Source: Phanerodontia chrysosporium
Taxonomy: Eukaryota; Basidiomycota; Agaricomycetes; Polyporales; Phanerochaetaceae
Length of the DNA: 64,000 bases
Assembly: GCA_001910725.1 (NCBI GenBank)
Contig: MJGA01000005.1
Coordinates: 1,302,001 to 1,366,000 of the forward strand
Direction of reading: 5' to 3'
Position 1 is the stretch's first letter, and every line of letters starts with the position of its first letter. Position numbers and translations under genes: made by a program. The notes under the pieces were generated by a model. The model did no database searches and was not told the DNA's origin. It worked only from the letters and a program-made list of their open reading frames with translations. This document shows positions 44,436-54,469 of the stretch, in pieces.

Positions 44436-45101
44436 ATGGCCGCAGGAGCAGCAATCCCAGGACTCTTCTTCACCTTTGCAGCGATGGTCCTCCTGATCTT
44501 CGTGCGTATGCCTTCGCTTTGCTCACATTCAAAGCGGCTGACCCTCGTGTGCTCTGCAGGCCTCAGTCTCTGCGCCGACATGGAACTCGGTGTCCTTCCT
44601 TGACGTAGGAGGCCTGCACTTTGGTGTCTTTGGCTATACCGGATCGTCGACCCACGTCGGGTACAATTTCCCGCCACCAGTGGGCGACAGCAAGCTGAAC
44701 GACGGCACCTTCTACAACCTCACACAGGTGCTCATTCTCATCCCCATCGGTAAGTGTTGTCTCCCCGTCTTCTCGCACAAGCGTAGGGGCTGACGTCGTT
44801 CCGCAGCGGCCGGTCTCTCGGGCCTCGCCTTCCTCTTCGGCCTGTGCGGCGCGGGCTACCACCGCGTGGGCACAATCTTCATGAGCCTGCTCTCCGCCCT
44901 CGCGATGCTCGTCACCCTCGTAGTCTGGGTCATCGAGATGGTCCTCTTCGGATCGCCCGCCATCGCACCCGCGACCGCGGTGTCGACGCCACCTGGGGCA
45001 ACGCCAACTGGCTCGTCCTCGGTGCCCTTGTTGCGCTCTTCATCGGCTTCGTCACTGCGACGTGCGGCATCTTTGGCAGCTACCGTGCGCGTAGGTACTA
45101 A
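44436..45101 (+). CDS. PalI/SUR7-like four-pass membrane protein
   Basis: Exons 44436-44501, 44560-44749, 44807-45101; introns of 58 and 57 nt with good splice sites. The N-terminal membrane span (IPGLFFTFAAMVLLIF) is followed by an extracellular loop (APTWNSVSFLDV..HVGYNFPPP), then three more spans (TQVLILIPIAAGLSGLAFLF; IFMSLLSALAMLVTLVVWVIEMVLFG; WLVLGALVALFIGFVTATCGIFG), the layout of the SUR7/PalI family. Those proteins act at the plasma membrane in eisosomes or ambient-pH sensing. The last span is in a different frame from the third; one missing base near 44950 (TTCGGATC) explains it, and the corrected length is 552 nt, 184 codons, matching the family. Promoter: TATAAA about 145 bp upstream. 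Confidence 0.82.
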
Positions 45102-45852
45102 GCATATCATGAGCTCCTTGGATGCTTTGGACTTTTTGTGCTCTGCTTGTTGTTGATACCCCCTTGCTTTGACATCTCTACTTTCGTTACGAAAAGTTGT
45201 ATCACCACGATACCTTACAGACCTTGCTATTCAGACTATGTAGCATACACGCCCAACGTTTAATCCGACGAATACGTCCATTCCAAATACTCCCTTGTGT
45301 GCCTTGTGAGACTGGGCTGTGCAACCGCAGCTTTCCTTTGCTGCGGATCGTGCTGCGTGCAGTCGTGCCGAACACGCTGGAATCCCGAAGTCCATCCACC
45401 ACAGCGCCACGGCGTCATGGACTGTGAGCAACTGACGCAACACCAATGGAGCCTTCGCGCGCTTTCGAAACGTAGCGGTTCTCGAAGATTGCAGCAGTGT
45501 CGTCGCCCCAATTGACGTCGAAAACGTAGGTTAGCAAACCCCGTGTAGTGATAGAGGAGGTGATCCAATGTACAGCACCACTTACACCACTTCTGGGACC
45601 TAGCCAAGACGAAGCTTGAGCGCTGAGCGTTCACGCGGGAGCAAACAGTGGCGAAGACCCCAGGATCATGGATGTCCGACGCCCAAGAGCGCCGAGAACC
45701 CGCGATATATTGAAGATCATAGAAAGTGTGCATATGGGATTACTGTACTGTAATCAAACAAAGAGCGCAAAGTGAGAGAGCGTTCCAGCCAATCACCGCG
45801 GCGTTGTGGCGCATGCGGAACCGAGGAGGCAGTGCACGAGTCTGGCACCGCC
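45102..45852. other. Intergenic, nothing firm
   Basis: A 157-codon minus-strand frame (45260-45733) contains short intron-like tracts but no recognisable domain or convincing start. This is the converging 3' flank of two genes. Confidence 0.4.
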
Positions 45853-47065
45853 TCACGCCGCCGCAGCGCCCAGCTCGTGCTGCTCAGTACCGTGCTGCCC
45901 GTCTGGCGTCCGGCGCGGCTTCGGCTCCCAGAACACATCCCCCACGCGCCAGTGCCGAACATCGTGCGCGTGTTCACGCCGAGGAGGAGCGCAGCGGCGG
46001 CGAACTCGGCGAGCGCCTGGATGGCGTAGAACGCGGCCTTCTCGCCGGGCGTGTTCTGCGAGCCCGGCGCCGTGGACGTCAGTGCGCTCGTCCAGCGGTT
46101 GAACACGACGATGTGGTAGAACGGGATCAGCGACTGGTGCGTGTTTCTGCGTCAGGCACGGGGACAGGAGGACGGGGAGGAAAACGCACGATGACGGTGT
46201 CGATGAACCAGAGCAGCGCGACGGCGTGCCGCCGCACGCGCGGCAGCGAGATCACGGCCCACACGTCGAGCGCGTGCACGAGCTGGATGTGCAGCAGGCC
46301 CATTGCGGCGGCGACGTACCTGCCCAACGGCGGCCCGCGTCAGCCACACAGCGATGAAGAAAGAAGAAGCAAGCACGCAGAGACTCACCGGAGCCGCTGC
46401 ACGGTCTGCCCCTTCGCCGCGTTCGTCTCGGCGTCGGGATACATGTTGCCCACGATCGGGCCGACGACGATGGGGACGAGCGCGAGCAGGCCGAGCACGT
46501 CGAACACGGCGCGGTAGCGCTTGTGGCGCGCGGGATCGTCCGGCGAGGCGCCGTCGCCCGGTGGGGGCACCTTGGGCTTGCACAGCCGGTCGATCTGCAG
46601 CGCCGGCCAGCGCGCGGGCGCGTCGTCGGGGCCGGGTGCGGGCTGCGCGCGCGTCGTGGCGACGACGGCGCAGCGCAGCAGCCCCGCGACGCGGTCGTGC
46701 AGCGCGAGGTAGCCCGCCGTGAACGAGATCTGCCAGTAGATCGTGAGCCCGCGGCTCGTCGCCTGCGCAGGCGTGTGCGCCTGGTGTGCGCGCAGGGACC
46801 AGATCACGACTCTGCGGGGGCGCGGCTTCAGCCGGGCGGCAGGGTGCGGGGAAGGGGACACGTACCTCTCGATGGCGAACGCGAGCGTCGAGAAGACGAA
46901 GACGGTCCGCGACGTGCGCCGCGCGAGGCGGTATGCGCCGAGCAGCACGAGCACGCCGTATGCGCATGCGAAGACGATGCTCGGCGCAAAGTCGTGCGCG
47001 AGCGGGACGCCGCCGACGGGCGCGGGGAACCGGATGGGGCTCAGTGTCGGCTGGGAGTCGGACAT
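45853..47065 (-). CDS. Multi-pass membrane protein, possibly GPCR-like
   Basis: Exons 46866-47065, 46389-46811, 46190-46319 and 45853-46133, with good GT..AG introns and consistent phases. It starts MSDSQPTLSPIRFPAPVGGVPLAHDFAPSI. At least six hydrophobic spans are visible (SIVFACAYGVLVLLGAY; VFVFSTLAFAIER; IYWQISFTAGYLAL; FDVLGLLALVPIVVGPIVGNM; VAAAMGLLHIQLVHALDVWAVI; VALLWFIDTVIV; FYAIQALAEFAAAALLLGV). This resembles the seven-pass proteins common in Agaricomycetes that are sometimes labelled family-C-like receptors, but I cannot confirm ligand or signalling role. Near the C-terminus a run of five C (45939-45943) seems one base short. With it corrected the frame ends at 45853 and totals 345 codons. 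Confidence 0.7.
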
Positions 47066-47335
47066 GTTGCGCTTGGTCGCAAGGAGGGGGGAATGCGGGG
47101 TCCCTGACGGTGCTATCGCTGTATATGAGTGGCAAAAGATTGGATGCCGGCGTGCGTCTCACGATGCCCGCTGCGCAGAGCTGGCTGTCACGGTAAAATC
47201 TGATGGTGAGTACTAGAAATGAGGGTAGGTGCGGTGCGCGCAGCAGGGGTGGGCCTGCGGCTTTTTATCTGCACGGTGCCAAGACTCCGCACTACGATGC
47301 TAGACTGCGTGAGGGAGCCTGACAGAAACAGTGTC

Positions 47336-47462
47336 GTTGGGCTGAGAGTGAGCCCGCGAGCGGAAAGCCCAACAAGTGCTTACTTAAGCGAGCGAGCCGA
47401 AAGCGGAAGGTGTCCTCGGACACGGCTTGCGTCCTACCCTTCCGCTCTCCAGGCTCGCTCGC
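47336..47462. repeat. Two adjacent inverted repeats upstream of the recombinase element ORFs
   Basis: GTTGGGCT at 47336-47343 pairs with AGCCCAAC at 47366-47373. A larger hairpin follows: GCGAGCGAGCC (47388-47398) with its complement at 47452-47462, extended by GCGGAAGG paired with CCTTCCGC (47438-47445). A small palindrome TGTCCTCGGACA sits in the loop. This could be terminal structure of the retroelement that starts about 60 bp later, or a leader RNA fold. Confidence 0.6.
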
Positions 47463-47525
47463 GCACAGCTCAGACAGTTTTGAGCTTCGCTCGTTTCTTT
47501 CACCTAAGCTTAACTAGTCGGTAAC

Positions 47526-49019
47526 ATGGTTGACGGTCGTCCCCCAGCCGGAATTCGAGGACACGAGATTTTTCACCTGCAGCCGGGGCGGGGTCCTGGC
47601 GCCCTACAGGCGCCCCCGGAGCGCGGCGCGGGAGGGGCGGGAGGAGATAGGAACGAAGTAGGGAGGCGCGAAGAGTCTGAGGAGCCGGAGGAAGGAGACG
47701 GGGCCGCGTTGGAGGTCGATCAAGGCGCATATAACCAGGCAGAGAACCTGGCGGGAGCGGTTTTCGGCGCGCGCGGTGAACACCAGGCGCCACAATCCCC
47801 TGCGCGGGGCTCTTCGCCGTCTCGAAGCACCCAGGATACGTTCGCCATTCTTCGCCAGCAGCTCGAACTGACACTTTCGCCTTCGAAGCGTTCCGAGGTG
47901 CTGGCGGCGCTTGACAGAGCAGCTGCGGTTTCGAGGAGTGCGGCGCCCTCCTCCGGCACGGGAGTCGGTAGACGCGTGGCGCCCTCTTCGGTGCCCACTC
48001 GAGCAGCTTCCCCGGTGGCGTCAACGGCTGGTGTGGCAGCGTCGGGAGCCGAGCCGCGTGCCGCTCGCCCCTCCCCGATCGCATTCACTTACGGGGCCTC
48101 GGAACGCAGTTTCTTCGCAGGGATGGACTCCAGGACGAACCCTCGTCTTGCGGAGCTGCTGCTGAACAACGCCCACCTACCGCTTACCGCTTGCACATCG
48201 GATTTCACGCGTCGAACAGCCGCCGACCCTCGTCTCATCCGGTTCCAGAAGTACTCGGACGGTCTCGGCGTGAAAAAGGAGCTTGTCGACCCGTCCTCCT
48301 TCCCTCCCGAGGACAAGATGTCTTCCGACGACTGGCGCGACGGCTGGCGGAACTTCCTCCGCATTCTTCGGGAGGGCGTGGCTCAACCGCCCGTAGTCGC
48401 CATGTTCGAACAGCACTATGACTGGCTGTGCGGAGTCCGCGACTTCGCGGAGAACTTCAAGGCGATCCTGGATTTCGATATCCAAGTCCGCCGCGCCTTC
48501 TTCCTCAGCTCTGACAAGACCCTGTTCCGGCCTGGGGGCGACGTCTATGTGCAGAAGTTTCGCGACGTTCGCGACCTCCACATGCAGCGCGCCCTTCAAC
48601 TCCTTCTCAGTGGGAGCTCGGGAGCCGGCTCGTCTTCCCGAGGGAGGTATCACCCGTACAAGGACGACTCTCGACCGTCTCGGGGCCAAGATTCTGGGCG
48701 CGGCGACGGCGGGGCTGGGGGGCAGTCCTTTCGCACCCCTCGAGAAACCCTCTGTCTCATCTGCGCAGGTAGTGGACACACCGCCCGTGACTGCCGCCGA
48801 GACACCCTCCCTAAAGGCGCCGCGGTGTTCTCTGCCTGGTCTGGCGGCAAGCTCGTCGACGCTGCCACCAAACGGGTGCTTTGCGTCTTCTGGAACGTGC
48901 GCTCCAAAGGCGACTCCCGCTCCTGCGACGGCGACAAGCGGTGCCCCGGCGACAAGGGTCACATCTGCTCTTTCTGTGGCGCCACCGGTCATCGCGCCGC
49001 AGATAAGCGGTGCCTCTGA
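47526..49019 (+). CDS. Gag-like protein of the tyrosine-recombinase element
   Basis: 497 residues. The first 180 are Gly/Ala/Glu/Ser-rich. Residues about 185-370 form a folded domain (RTNPRLAELLLNNAHLPLTA; DPRLIRFQKYSDGLGVKKELVDP; DWRDGWRNFLRILREGV; FEQHYDWLCGVRDFAENFKAILDFDI). After a Ser/Arg-rich linker there are two zinc-knuckle-like clusters, CLICAGSGHTARDC and CSFCGATGHRAADKRC. This is the usual first ORF of fungal DIRS-like elements and probably binds element RNA. The stop overlaps the region where the RT frame becomes readable. Confidence 0.82.
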   Translation: MVDGRPPAGIRGHEIFHLQPGRGPGALQAPPERGAGGAGGDRNEVGRREESEEPEEGDGAALEVDQGAYNQAENLAGAVFGARGEHQAPQSPARGSSPSRSTQDTFAILRQQLELTLSPSKRSEVLAALDRAAAVSRSAAPSSGTGVGRRVAPSSVPTRAASPVASTAGVAASGAEPRAARPSPIAFTYGASERSFFAGMDSRTNPRLAELLLNNAHLPLTACTSDFTRRTAADPRLIRFQKYSDGLGVKKELVDPSSFPPEDKMSSDDWRDGWRNFLRILREGVAQPPVVAMFEQHYDWLCGVRDFAENFKAILDFDIQVRRAFFLSSDKTLFRPGGDVYVQKFRDVRDLHMQRALQLLLSGSSGAGSSSRGRYHPYKDDSRPSRGQDSGRGDGGAGGQSFRTPRETLCLICAGSGHTARDCRRDTLPKGAAVFSAWSGGKLVDAATKRVLCVFWNVRSKGDSRSCDGDKRCPGDKGHICSFCGATGHRAADKRCL

Positions 49020-52000
49020 GCGCGACCGCGTCATCACTCCGTACGACGCCTCTGCATTCGAGTCTACTCTGCGTGCGTGCGGACTTCTTGACAAATACTC
49101 TGACCTGCCTTCTCGTCTTCGCTCTGGTTTCCCTATTGGCAACATGCCCCGTTTACTGCAGACCAGCACTCCCAAGAATCATGCCTCAGACCCGGAGCAT
49201 CTTGCCTTCATCAAAGACTACGCCGCGGAGCAAGCAGCACTGGGCCGCATGTCTGGCCCTTATACCCGCTCCGAGGTCGAGAATATCTTGAAGTCCCCGT
49301 TCGTCACTTCCCCGCTTAGCGTCATCGATAAGGCGGGGGCGAAGGGCAAGTTCCGCCTCGTGCAAAACTGCTCGTACCGCAACGAGCAGGGCGTCTCCGT
49401 CAATATGTGGATTGACCCGGACGACTTCCCGACAGAGTGGGGTACGGCAGCCGAATTTGCAGAGATTGTGAGTGTCTGCCATTGTTCGGGCGCGGCGCCA
49501 GCGCGATCTCGGGCGGGGCTTCGGCCTACGCAGCGCGCTGGAGTGAACACTCGCGCGTGGTGCTGGAGCGAAGGCTCGCACCGGCTGGAGCCAATGCTCG
49601 CCACCCTGTTGCCGCGCCGTAGCGTTTGCTCGGGCGAAGGCGAGTCGCGTCGGCGCTCGCGCGGTTTGCAACTTCGGTTGGCCGCTGTTGCCTGCCCGGC
49701 TCCATGTGGGAGTTCGGTGCCCGCTGCGCACGGTTGCAACTTATGGTTGACCGTTGCTGTTGTCTGCCCGGCCCCGTTGGGGGCGCGGCGCCCGTCTCGC
49801 AAGCTGCGCGTACGGTCTTGGCTGATTCTGTTGATGCGCCTCGCGCCGCGCTGAGCTCGCAAGCCGCGCCGAAGCCATGTCCGAGCAGGCCCCGAGCCGC
49901 GCACCTCGGCCTCAACCATGCGGTCCTCGCACCCTCGCGGACAATATCGGCACCCTGCCATATGGTCACCGCAGTCTCGAACGCGCTCGCCGCGCACAAT
50001 GTGACGCCACACGCTCGCGTTCCGCGAGCTCCGCCGTAGGCGATTTCGGTTTTTATGTTTTTCCTTTGTGTTTATTTCACCTTTATTCCGTATATTCCCG
50101 ATGCTTTAGACTATAAAACCTGTACCTACGAACACTCCCCTCTCAAGCAATACCATCCCCGTTACCTGTGACCTCGCCTGCGACCGTCTCGCGGTGTTCG
50201 CGCTCTCGCGTCCGTAAGCGCCCACGCACCGTCTCGCGACCCCTCGGCACCTCGCACGCACCCTCGGGTCGCCCTCGCTGGTCCCACTGACCGCCGTCTC
50301 ACCCCCTCCGAGCCTGCCGGGTGTGGGTTAGGTTGGTTTGCCTAGCCTAGCCGCTCCCGAGGCGCTTCATTTGGCTGCCCCAGTGAGGCGGTCAGCCAGA
50401 AATCCTGCGAGCCTCGGCGACCTTCGGCGACTTTCCTTCGCATTCCACGACATTCCCTTGACCTTCCATCACCCTCTTGCATATTCTGTTAACCCGCCTT
50501 TCGCTCCACGCACCGGCTGATTGCGCTGCGGCTAGTCCAAGCCTGCGCCGCGCCGTGCCATTGTGAGTCGACGCCACACGCTCTCGGTGCTAACCTCGGC
50601 TTCGCGTAGACACCCTCGCGATCGCCTCGGCGAACTCGCACTCGCCTCGCGCACACCGCCCCGAGCTGCAAAGCCATCAAGCGTCGTGTTCTGCACAATG
50701 GCGACCCCATCCCCGTTCTACATGCCCCTTCGCGGTGAACCAGGCGCTCCCGAGTTTGATCCACGCGAACCTCGGTCGCTTCCCCGCTATTTCGACGACC
50801 TCGCGGACCTCTTTGTCCGAGCACAAATCTGCGACGATGCCGAGAAGAAGCGCCACGCACTGCGCTACCTCCCGCTTCGTGAAGCCGACTACTGGGAGGC
50901 CCTCGACGAGTACGACACCGGCACCTACGACGAGTGGCAGCATGCGGTCATCGCGCTCTACCCCGGCGCCGAAAACTCGCGCAAGTATTCGCGTCGCGAC
51001 CTTGAAGCTCTCGTGCAGCAATGGCAAACCTACGGCATACAGACAATCGGTGACTGGGCCGCGTTCACACAAGATTTCCTCGCAGCGTCGCGCTGGCTCA
51101 TCCGACACCACCGCCTCTCCGAGTACGAGCCAGCTCGCCTCTGCGCCGGCGTCTTCGGCAGCGACCTCGCACGACGGGTTTCGCTTCGGCTCGACGTGAA
51201 GTACCCGGATGTGCACCCCGAGGATGGCTACTCGTTCGCGCAAATCGACGAGGCAGTCCGCTTCATTCTGCACACGACTTCGGCGGCACCCCCTGAGCAT
51301 GCGCCGCAGCTCTCGGCATCCAAACGCGAAGCTGTAGCAACCCCGCTCTGGTCCCTTGCAACTGCGCTCGAGCAAAGTCTCTCGCGTCTCGCATCGACCT
51401 CAACCTCGCCGGCGTCAACTCTCCTCGTCTCGGTTATGCCATCGACACCCTCGCCCACTGCGCCATCGTCTCGCGCTCCGTCCACCACGATGCCGACATA
51501 CTCAGTGAGCCTCAGCGAAGCCGAGCAACGTCACCTCGCAGCCCTCGAACGAGAACTCGCCGAGCTCAAGGCGAAGCAAGCCCGAGCCCTCGCGCAATGC
51601 CCTCCCGCCTCGGTCACAGCTGCGACCACCCTCGCGTACGAGCCCCCTTCGGACTACAACTTCGGAGCAAAGTTACCGGTACCCAAAGCTAAGCCCCGCG
51701 TCATAGACACGAGCCCCATTGCCGAGAAAGAAGCCCAGGCAGTCGACCGCGCCCTCAACGCGATGCTCAAGACCCCGACGGTTTCTGTACCCCTTGGCGA
51801 CCTCCTCGACGTCTCCCCCGAGTCTTGCGCACATCTGCGAGCTCACACCGAGCCTCCCGAGACCCATCCGAGCCCTCTCGAGGAGCCAGAGTCTGAATCG
51901 ACCCCATCGAGACCCCGGACACCCTGGACCGTCGCTAGCACCGCGAATGAGCCCGTACCCACTGCGACTGCAGCTAGGGAAGCTCGGTACACGTTCAACG

Positions 52001-54469
52001 AGTCTCAGAGGCCCTCGCCGAGCCCATCGCCTCTCGTACAACGCCTCCTAGCCAGCACTGCGCCCCACGTCATCCGTGCACACGATCTTTCGCCGCCCGA
52101 GTGTCACCAGCTAATCGATGCTGGGTGGCTGTATTATTTCAACGATTGCGCTCGCCATTCTGTGCTCGTATCGCCCTCTGCTATGCGTTTCTACTACAGC
52201 ACCTCGCCTCCCGCCCCCGCTGCATCGCGTACCTCGGCCACATCTGCTCCATCTCGCGTTTCCACATTCCTCTTCGACACTGCGCCCACCTGCGAAAATC
52301 CCCCTGCGACTACTGCGACCGCGTCTCCCAGCCTGTCTCCAACCCACGACATTGCGACCACAACTACGGCGCTGCGCCACCGCGACCTACAGCATGTTTC
52401 GGACACCCTCGGCGAGCCGACATCCGAGGCAAGCGACTTACGAACTCGCGACCGAGTCCCCGATCTCGCGCCGACACCCGAGCTCGCGCCCGAGCCGCCC
52501 GAACAATCCCGGCGAGATATTGGCGAAGGCCAACTCGCATTGCGAAGCCTGGGCCGACTGCCACTGCGCCGCCGATGCGAACGCATTCGCGCCATGCGTA
52601 AGCCACCCTGGACGCCTCGTCCATGCGATTATGATCGCCATCGCACTCACGCTCGCATGCGCCACCGTGTCGCCTTACGCTGTGCACCCCGAGCTGCCCG
52701 AGGGCGGGCATTATTGCGTTTGGAGGAGGATGATGCGCCTCGCGCCGCGCTGAGCTCGCAAGCCGCGCCGAAGCCATGTCCGAGCAGGCCCCGAGCCGCG
52801 CACCTCGGCCTCAACCATGCGGTCCTCGCACCCTCGCGGACAATATCGGCACCCTGCCATATGGTCACCGCAGTCTCGAACGCGCTCGCCGCGCACAATG
52901 TGACGCCACACGCTCGCGTTCCGCGAGCTCCGCCGTAGGCGATTTCGGTTTTTATGTTTTTCCTTTGTGTTTATTTCACCTTTATTCCGTATATTCCCGA
53001 TGCTTTAGACTATAAAACCTGTACCTACGAACACTCCCCTCTCAAGCAATACCATCCCCGTTACCTGTGACCTCGCCTGCGACCGTCTCGCGGTGTTCGC
53101 GCTCTCGCGTCCGTAAGCGCCCACGCACCGTCTCGCGACCCCTCGGCACCTCGCACGCACCCTCGGGTCGCCCTCGCTGGTCCCACTGACCGCCGTCTCA
53201 CCCCCTCCGAGCCTGCCGGGTGTGGGTTAGGTTGGTTTGCCTAGCCTAGCCGCTCCCGAGGCGCTTCACTGTGTGCTACAGATTGCCACATGCGCGCCTG
53301 GTTCTCAGGCGTGCTCGCTGGACGTCGATTCCGCGTTCCGCAACATTCCAATTCACCCCAACCACAAGCCGTGGTTGGTTATACAAGTCGAGGATGGCCT
53401 TTTCTACATAGACCACGTGTGTCCGTTCGGCATAGCGTCCGGCTGCGGCCTTCAGGGCTGCATCATGGATGCGATTGTCGACATCCTCGCGGTGCGTGGA
53501 ATCCGCCTGACGAAGAAGTGGGTCGATGACCTCTCGAACGTGCGCGAACCCGTTGGGATCGACGCGAACGGGGCGTGGGTCTACTCACATGGTGTGCAGG
53601 ACATCTTCGACGCGACTGCCCCCCTCGGAGTGCCCTGGAAGGCGGCAAAGTGCTACGATTATGCCTTCACCGTCACGTACCTCGGTTTTCTCTGGGACTT
53701 GCCTGCGCGCACTGTCTCGCTGCCGGAGGAGAAGCGCGCCAAGTACGTCGCCAAGCTCGAGAGCCTGTTGGCTATCGTAGCCTCGGGAACGCAGGTCTCG
53801 TACGGTGATGCCATGTCAGTAAACGGAACGCTCTCGCACATCGCATTCGTATACCCCCAGGGTCGGGCGTACCTCACAACCTTGTCAGCGTTCACGGCCA
53901 AGTTTCCCAACCGGTTCGCTCTTCGAAGGCCTCCACACTCGCTGGCCGGTGACTTGCGCTGGTGGCTGGACGTTCTGCGCACCCCTGGAATCTATCGCTC
54001 GCTCACACCGCGCGGTGCGCTGCAAGACCTTGGCATCTCGGTCGACGCCTCCACGAGCTGGGGCGTCGGCATCGTCATTGGAAGTGCAGTGGACGCGTGG
54101 CGCCTGCGCGAGGGTTGGAAGACTGAGCGCAGAGACATCGGGTGGGCTGAGATGGTAGCGGTCGAGCTCGCGGTGCGCCACGTCGAGCGCATGGGCCTGC
54201 ACGACTGCAACGTGCTAATCCTCAGCGACAACATGGGCGTCGTGGGCGCGTTCACTCGAGGTCGCAGTCGAAACCACCAGGTTAACGCATCCATTCGCCG
54301 GGCGGAGGTCGTCGCCATGTCCCTCAATATACAGTTCGTTGTCAACTACGTCTCGACTGACGCCAACGTCGCGGACCCGGTTTCACGCGGTAAATCGGAC
54401 CCTTCAGCGGCTCGCCTGCCCCCCATCGCCCTCCCAGAGGAGCTTACACCTTTCCTTGACCATGCCTAG
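49018..54469 (+). CDS. Reverse transcriptase-RNase H of the tyrosine-recombinase element, intron-split
   Basis: The RT frame is readable from about 48870. I place the start near the gag stop; the real initiation is unclear. Exon 49018-49467 ends AAEFAEI. A GTGAGT donor follows, and the acceptor at 53281 (CTACAG) leads into IATCAPGSQACSLDVDSAFRNIP. Both exons are in phase (450 and 1188 nt). RT motifs: KGKFRLVQNCSYRN, ACSLDVDSAF, GIASGCGLQG and catalytic KWVDDLSN. RNase H: ISVDASTSWG, WAEMVAVELAV, LILSDNMGVV and ANVADPVSRG. The intron now contains the gag-only element, which lengthened it from about 373 nt to 3.8 kb and separated branch point and acceptor, so normal splicing is probably lost. 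Confidence 0.85.
49832..50369 (+). repeat. 5' LTR of the gag-only element
   Basis: 538 bp with TG..CA ends. TATAAAA at 50112-50118 would start RNA near 50145. Flanking CTGT duplication on the left. Confidence 0.92.
50112..50118 (+). promoter_or_regulatory. TATA box in the gag-only element LTR
   Basis: TATAAAA, repeated in the right LTR at about 53011-53017. It lies about 580 bp upstream of the gag ATG. Confidence 0.65.
50563..50609 (+). other. Intron-like tract in the gag-only leader
   Basis: GTGAGT at 50563, GCTAAC about 27 nt later, and TAG at 50609 make a 47-nt intron-like sequence upstream of the gag ATG. It could equally be chance in this short leader. Confidence 0.3.
50698..52938 (+). 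CDS. Gag of the gag-only element
   Basis: I choose the ATG at 50698 (MATPSPFYMPLRGEPGAPEF). The upstream codons are in the leader. 746 residues. Residues about 20-200 are a Gag core with RYFDDLADLFVRAQI, YSRRDLEALVQQWQT, WLIRHHRLSEYEPARLCAGVF and ARRVSLRLDVKYP. This aligns in order with element A Gag (RDLEKLARRSRT; WLKNHNRLSDYDYKYFCWIGI; LLESRLVAKLP). A later segment (RALNAMLKTPTVSVPLGDLLDVSPE) matches the pre-protease segment of element A (KVLNAPLTLGVGEFLAVSQE). The ORF stops short of any protease and runs about 200 nt into the right LTR. No zinc knuckle is seen. The rest is Pro/Ser/Thr-rich. Confidence 0.82.
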   Translation: MATPSPFYMPLRGEPGAPEFDPREPRSLPRYFDDLADLFVRAQICDDAEKKRHALRYLPLREADYWEALDEYDTGTYDEWQHAVIALYPGAENSRKYSRRDLEALVQQWQTYGIQTIGDWAAFTQDFLAASRWLIRHHRLSEYEPARLCAGVFGSDLARRVSLRLDVKYPDVHPEDGYSFAQIDEAVRFILHTTSAAPPEHAPQLSASKREAVATPLWSLATALEQSLSRLASTSTSPASTLLVSVMPSTPSPTAPSSRAPSTTMPTYSVSLSEAEQRHLAALERELAELKAKQARALAQCPPASVTAATTLAYEPPSDYNFGAKLPVPKAKPRVIDTSPIAEKEAQAVDRALNAMLKTPTVSVPLGDLLDVSPESCAHLRAHTEPPETHPSPLEEPESESTPSRPRTPWTVASTANEPVPTATAAREARYTFNESQRPSPSPSPLVQRLLASTAPHVIRAHDLSPPECHQLIDAGWLYYFNDCARHSVLVSPSAMRFYYSTSPPAPAASRTSATSAPSRVSTFLFDTAPTCENPPATTATASPSLSPTHDIATTTTALRHRDLQHVSDTLGEPTSEASDLRTRDRVPDLAPTPELAPEPPEQSRRDIGEGQLALRSLGRLPLRRRCERIRAMRKPPWTPRPCDYDRHRTHARMRHRVALRCAPRAARGRALLRLEEDDAPRAALSSQAAPKPCPSRPRAAHLGLNHAVLAPSRTISAPCHMVTAVSNALAAHNVTPHARVPRAPP
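52731..53268 (+). repeat. 3' LTR of the gag-only element
   Basis: 538 bp, matching 49832-50369, preceded by the purine tract and followed by CTGT at 53269-53272. Confidence 0.92.

Larger units (their letters stand above)
49832..53268 (+). mobile_element. Gag-only LTR retrotransposon (TR-GAG type)
   Basis: 3437 bp with 538-bp terminal direct repeats (49832-50369 and 52731-53268; form TGATG..CTTCA; no difference seen). Flanked by CTGT at 49828-49831 and 53269-53272. A primer-site-like TGGCTGCCCCAG starts at 50372 and a purine tract TTTGGAGGAGGA (52719-52730) abuts the right LTR. The 2.4 kb interior holds a single Gag ORF and no protease, RT or integrase. It must be mobilised by the enzymes of another element. 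Such elements are described as TR-GAGs in plants. The Gag is related to that of element A. Confidence 0.9.
49468..53281 (+). other. Intron of the RT gene, carrying an inserted LTR element
   Basis: Donor GTGAGT at 49468. Acceptor CTACAG ending at 53281. Without the inserted element and one CTGT copy it would be 373 nt. A candidate branch point (GCTGATT) lies at 49821-49827, just left of the insertion, and only nine bases remain between the right CTGT copy and the exon. Confidence 0.75.

Noticed and set aside
48418..49854. Treating this whole frame as one 478-codon gene
   Set aside because: The first 450 nt are antisensical in composition and overlap the gag-like ORF; only the part after about 48870 is RT, and the part after 49467 is intron.
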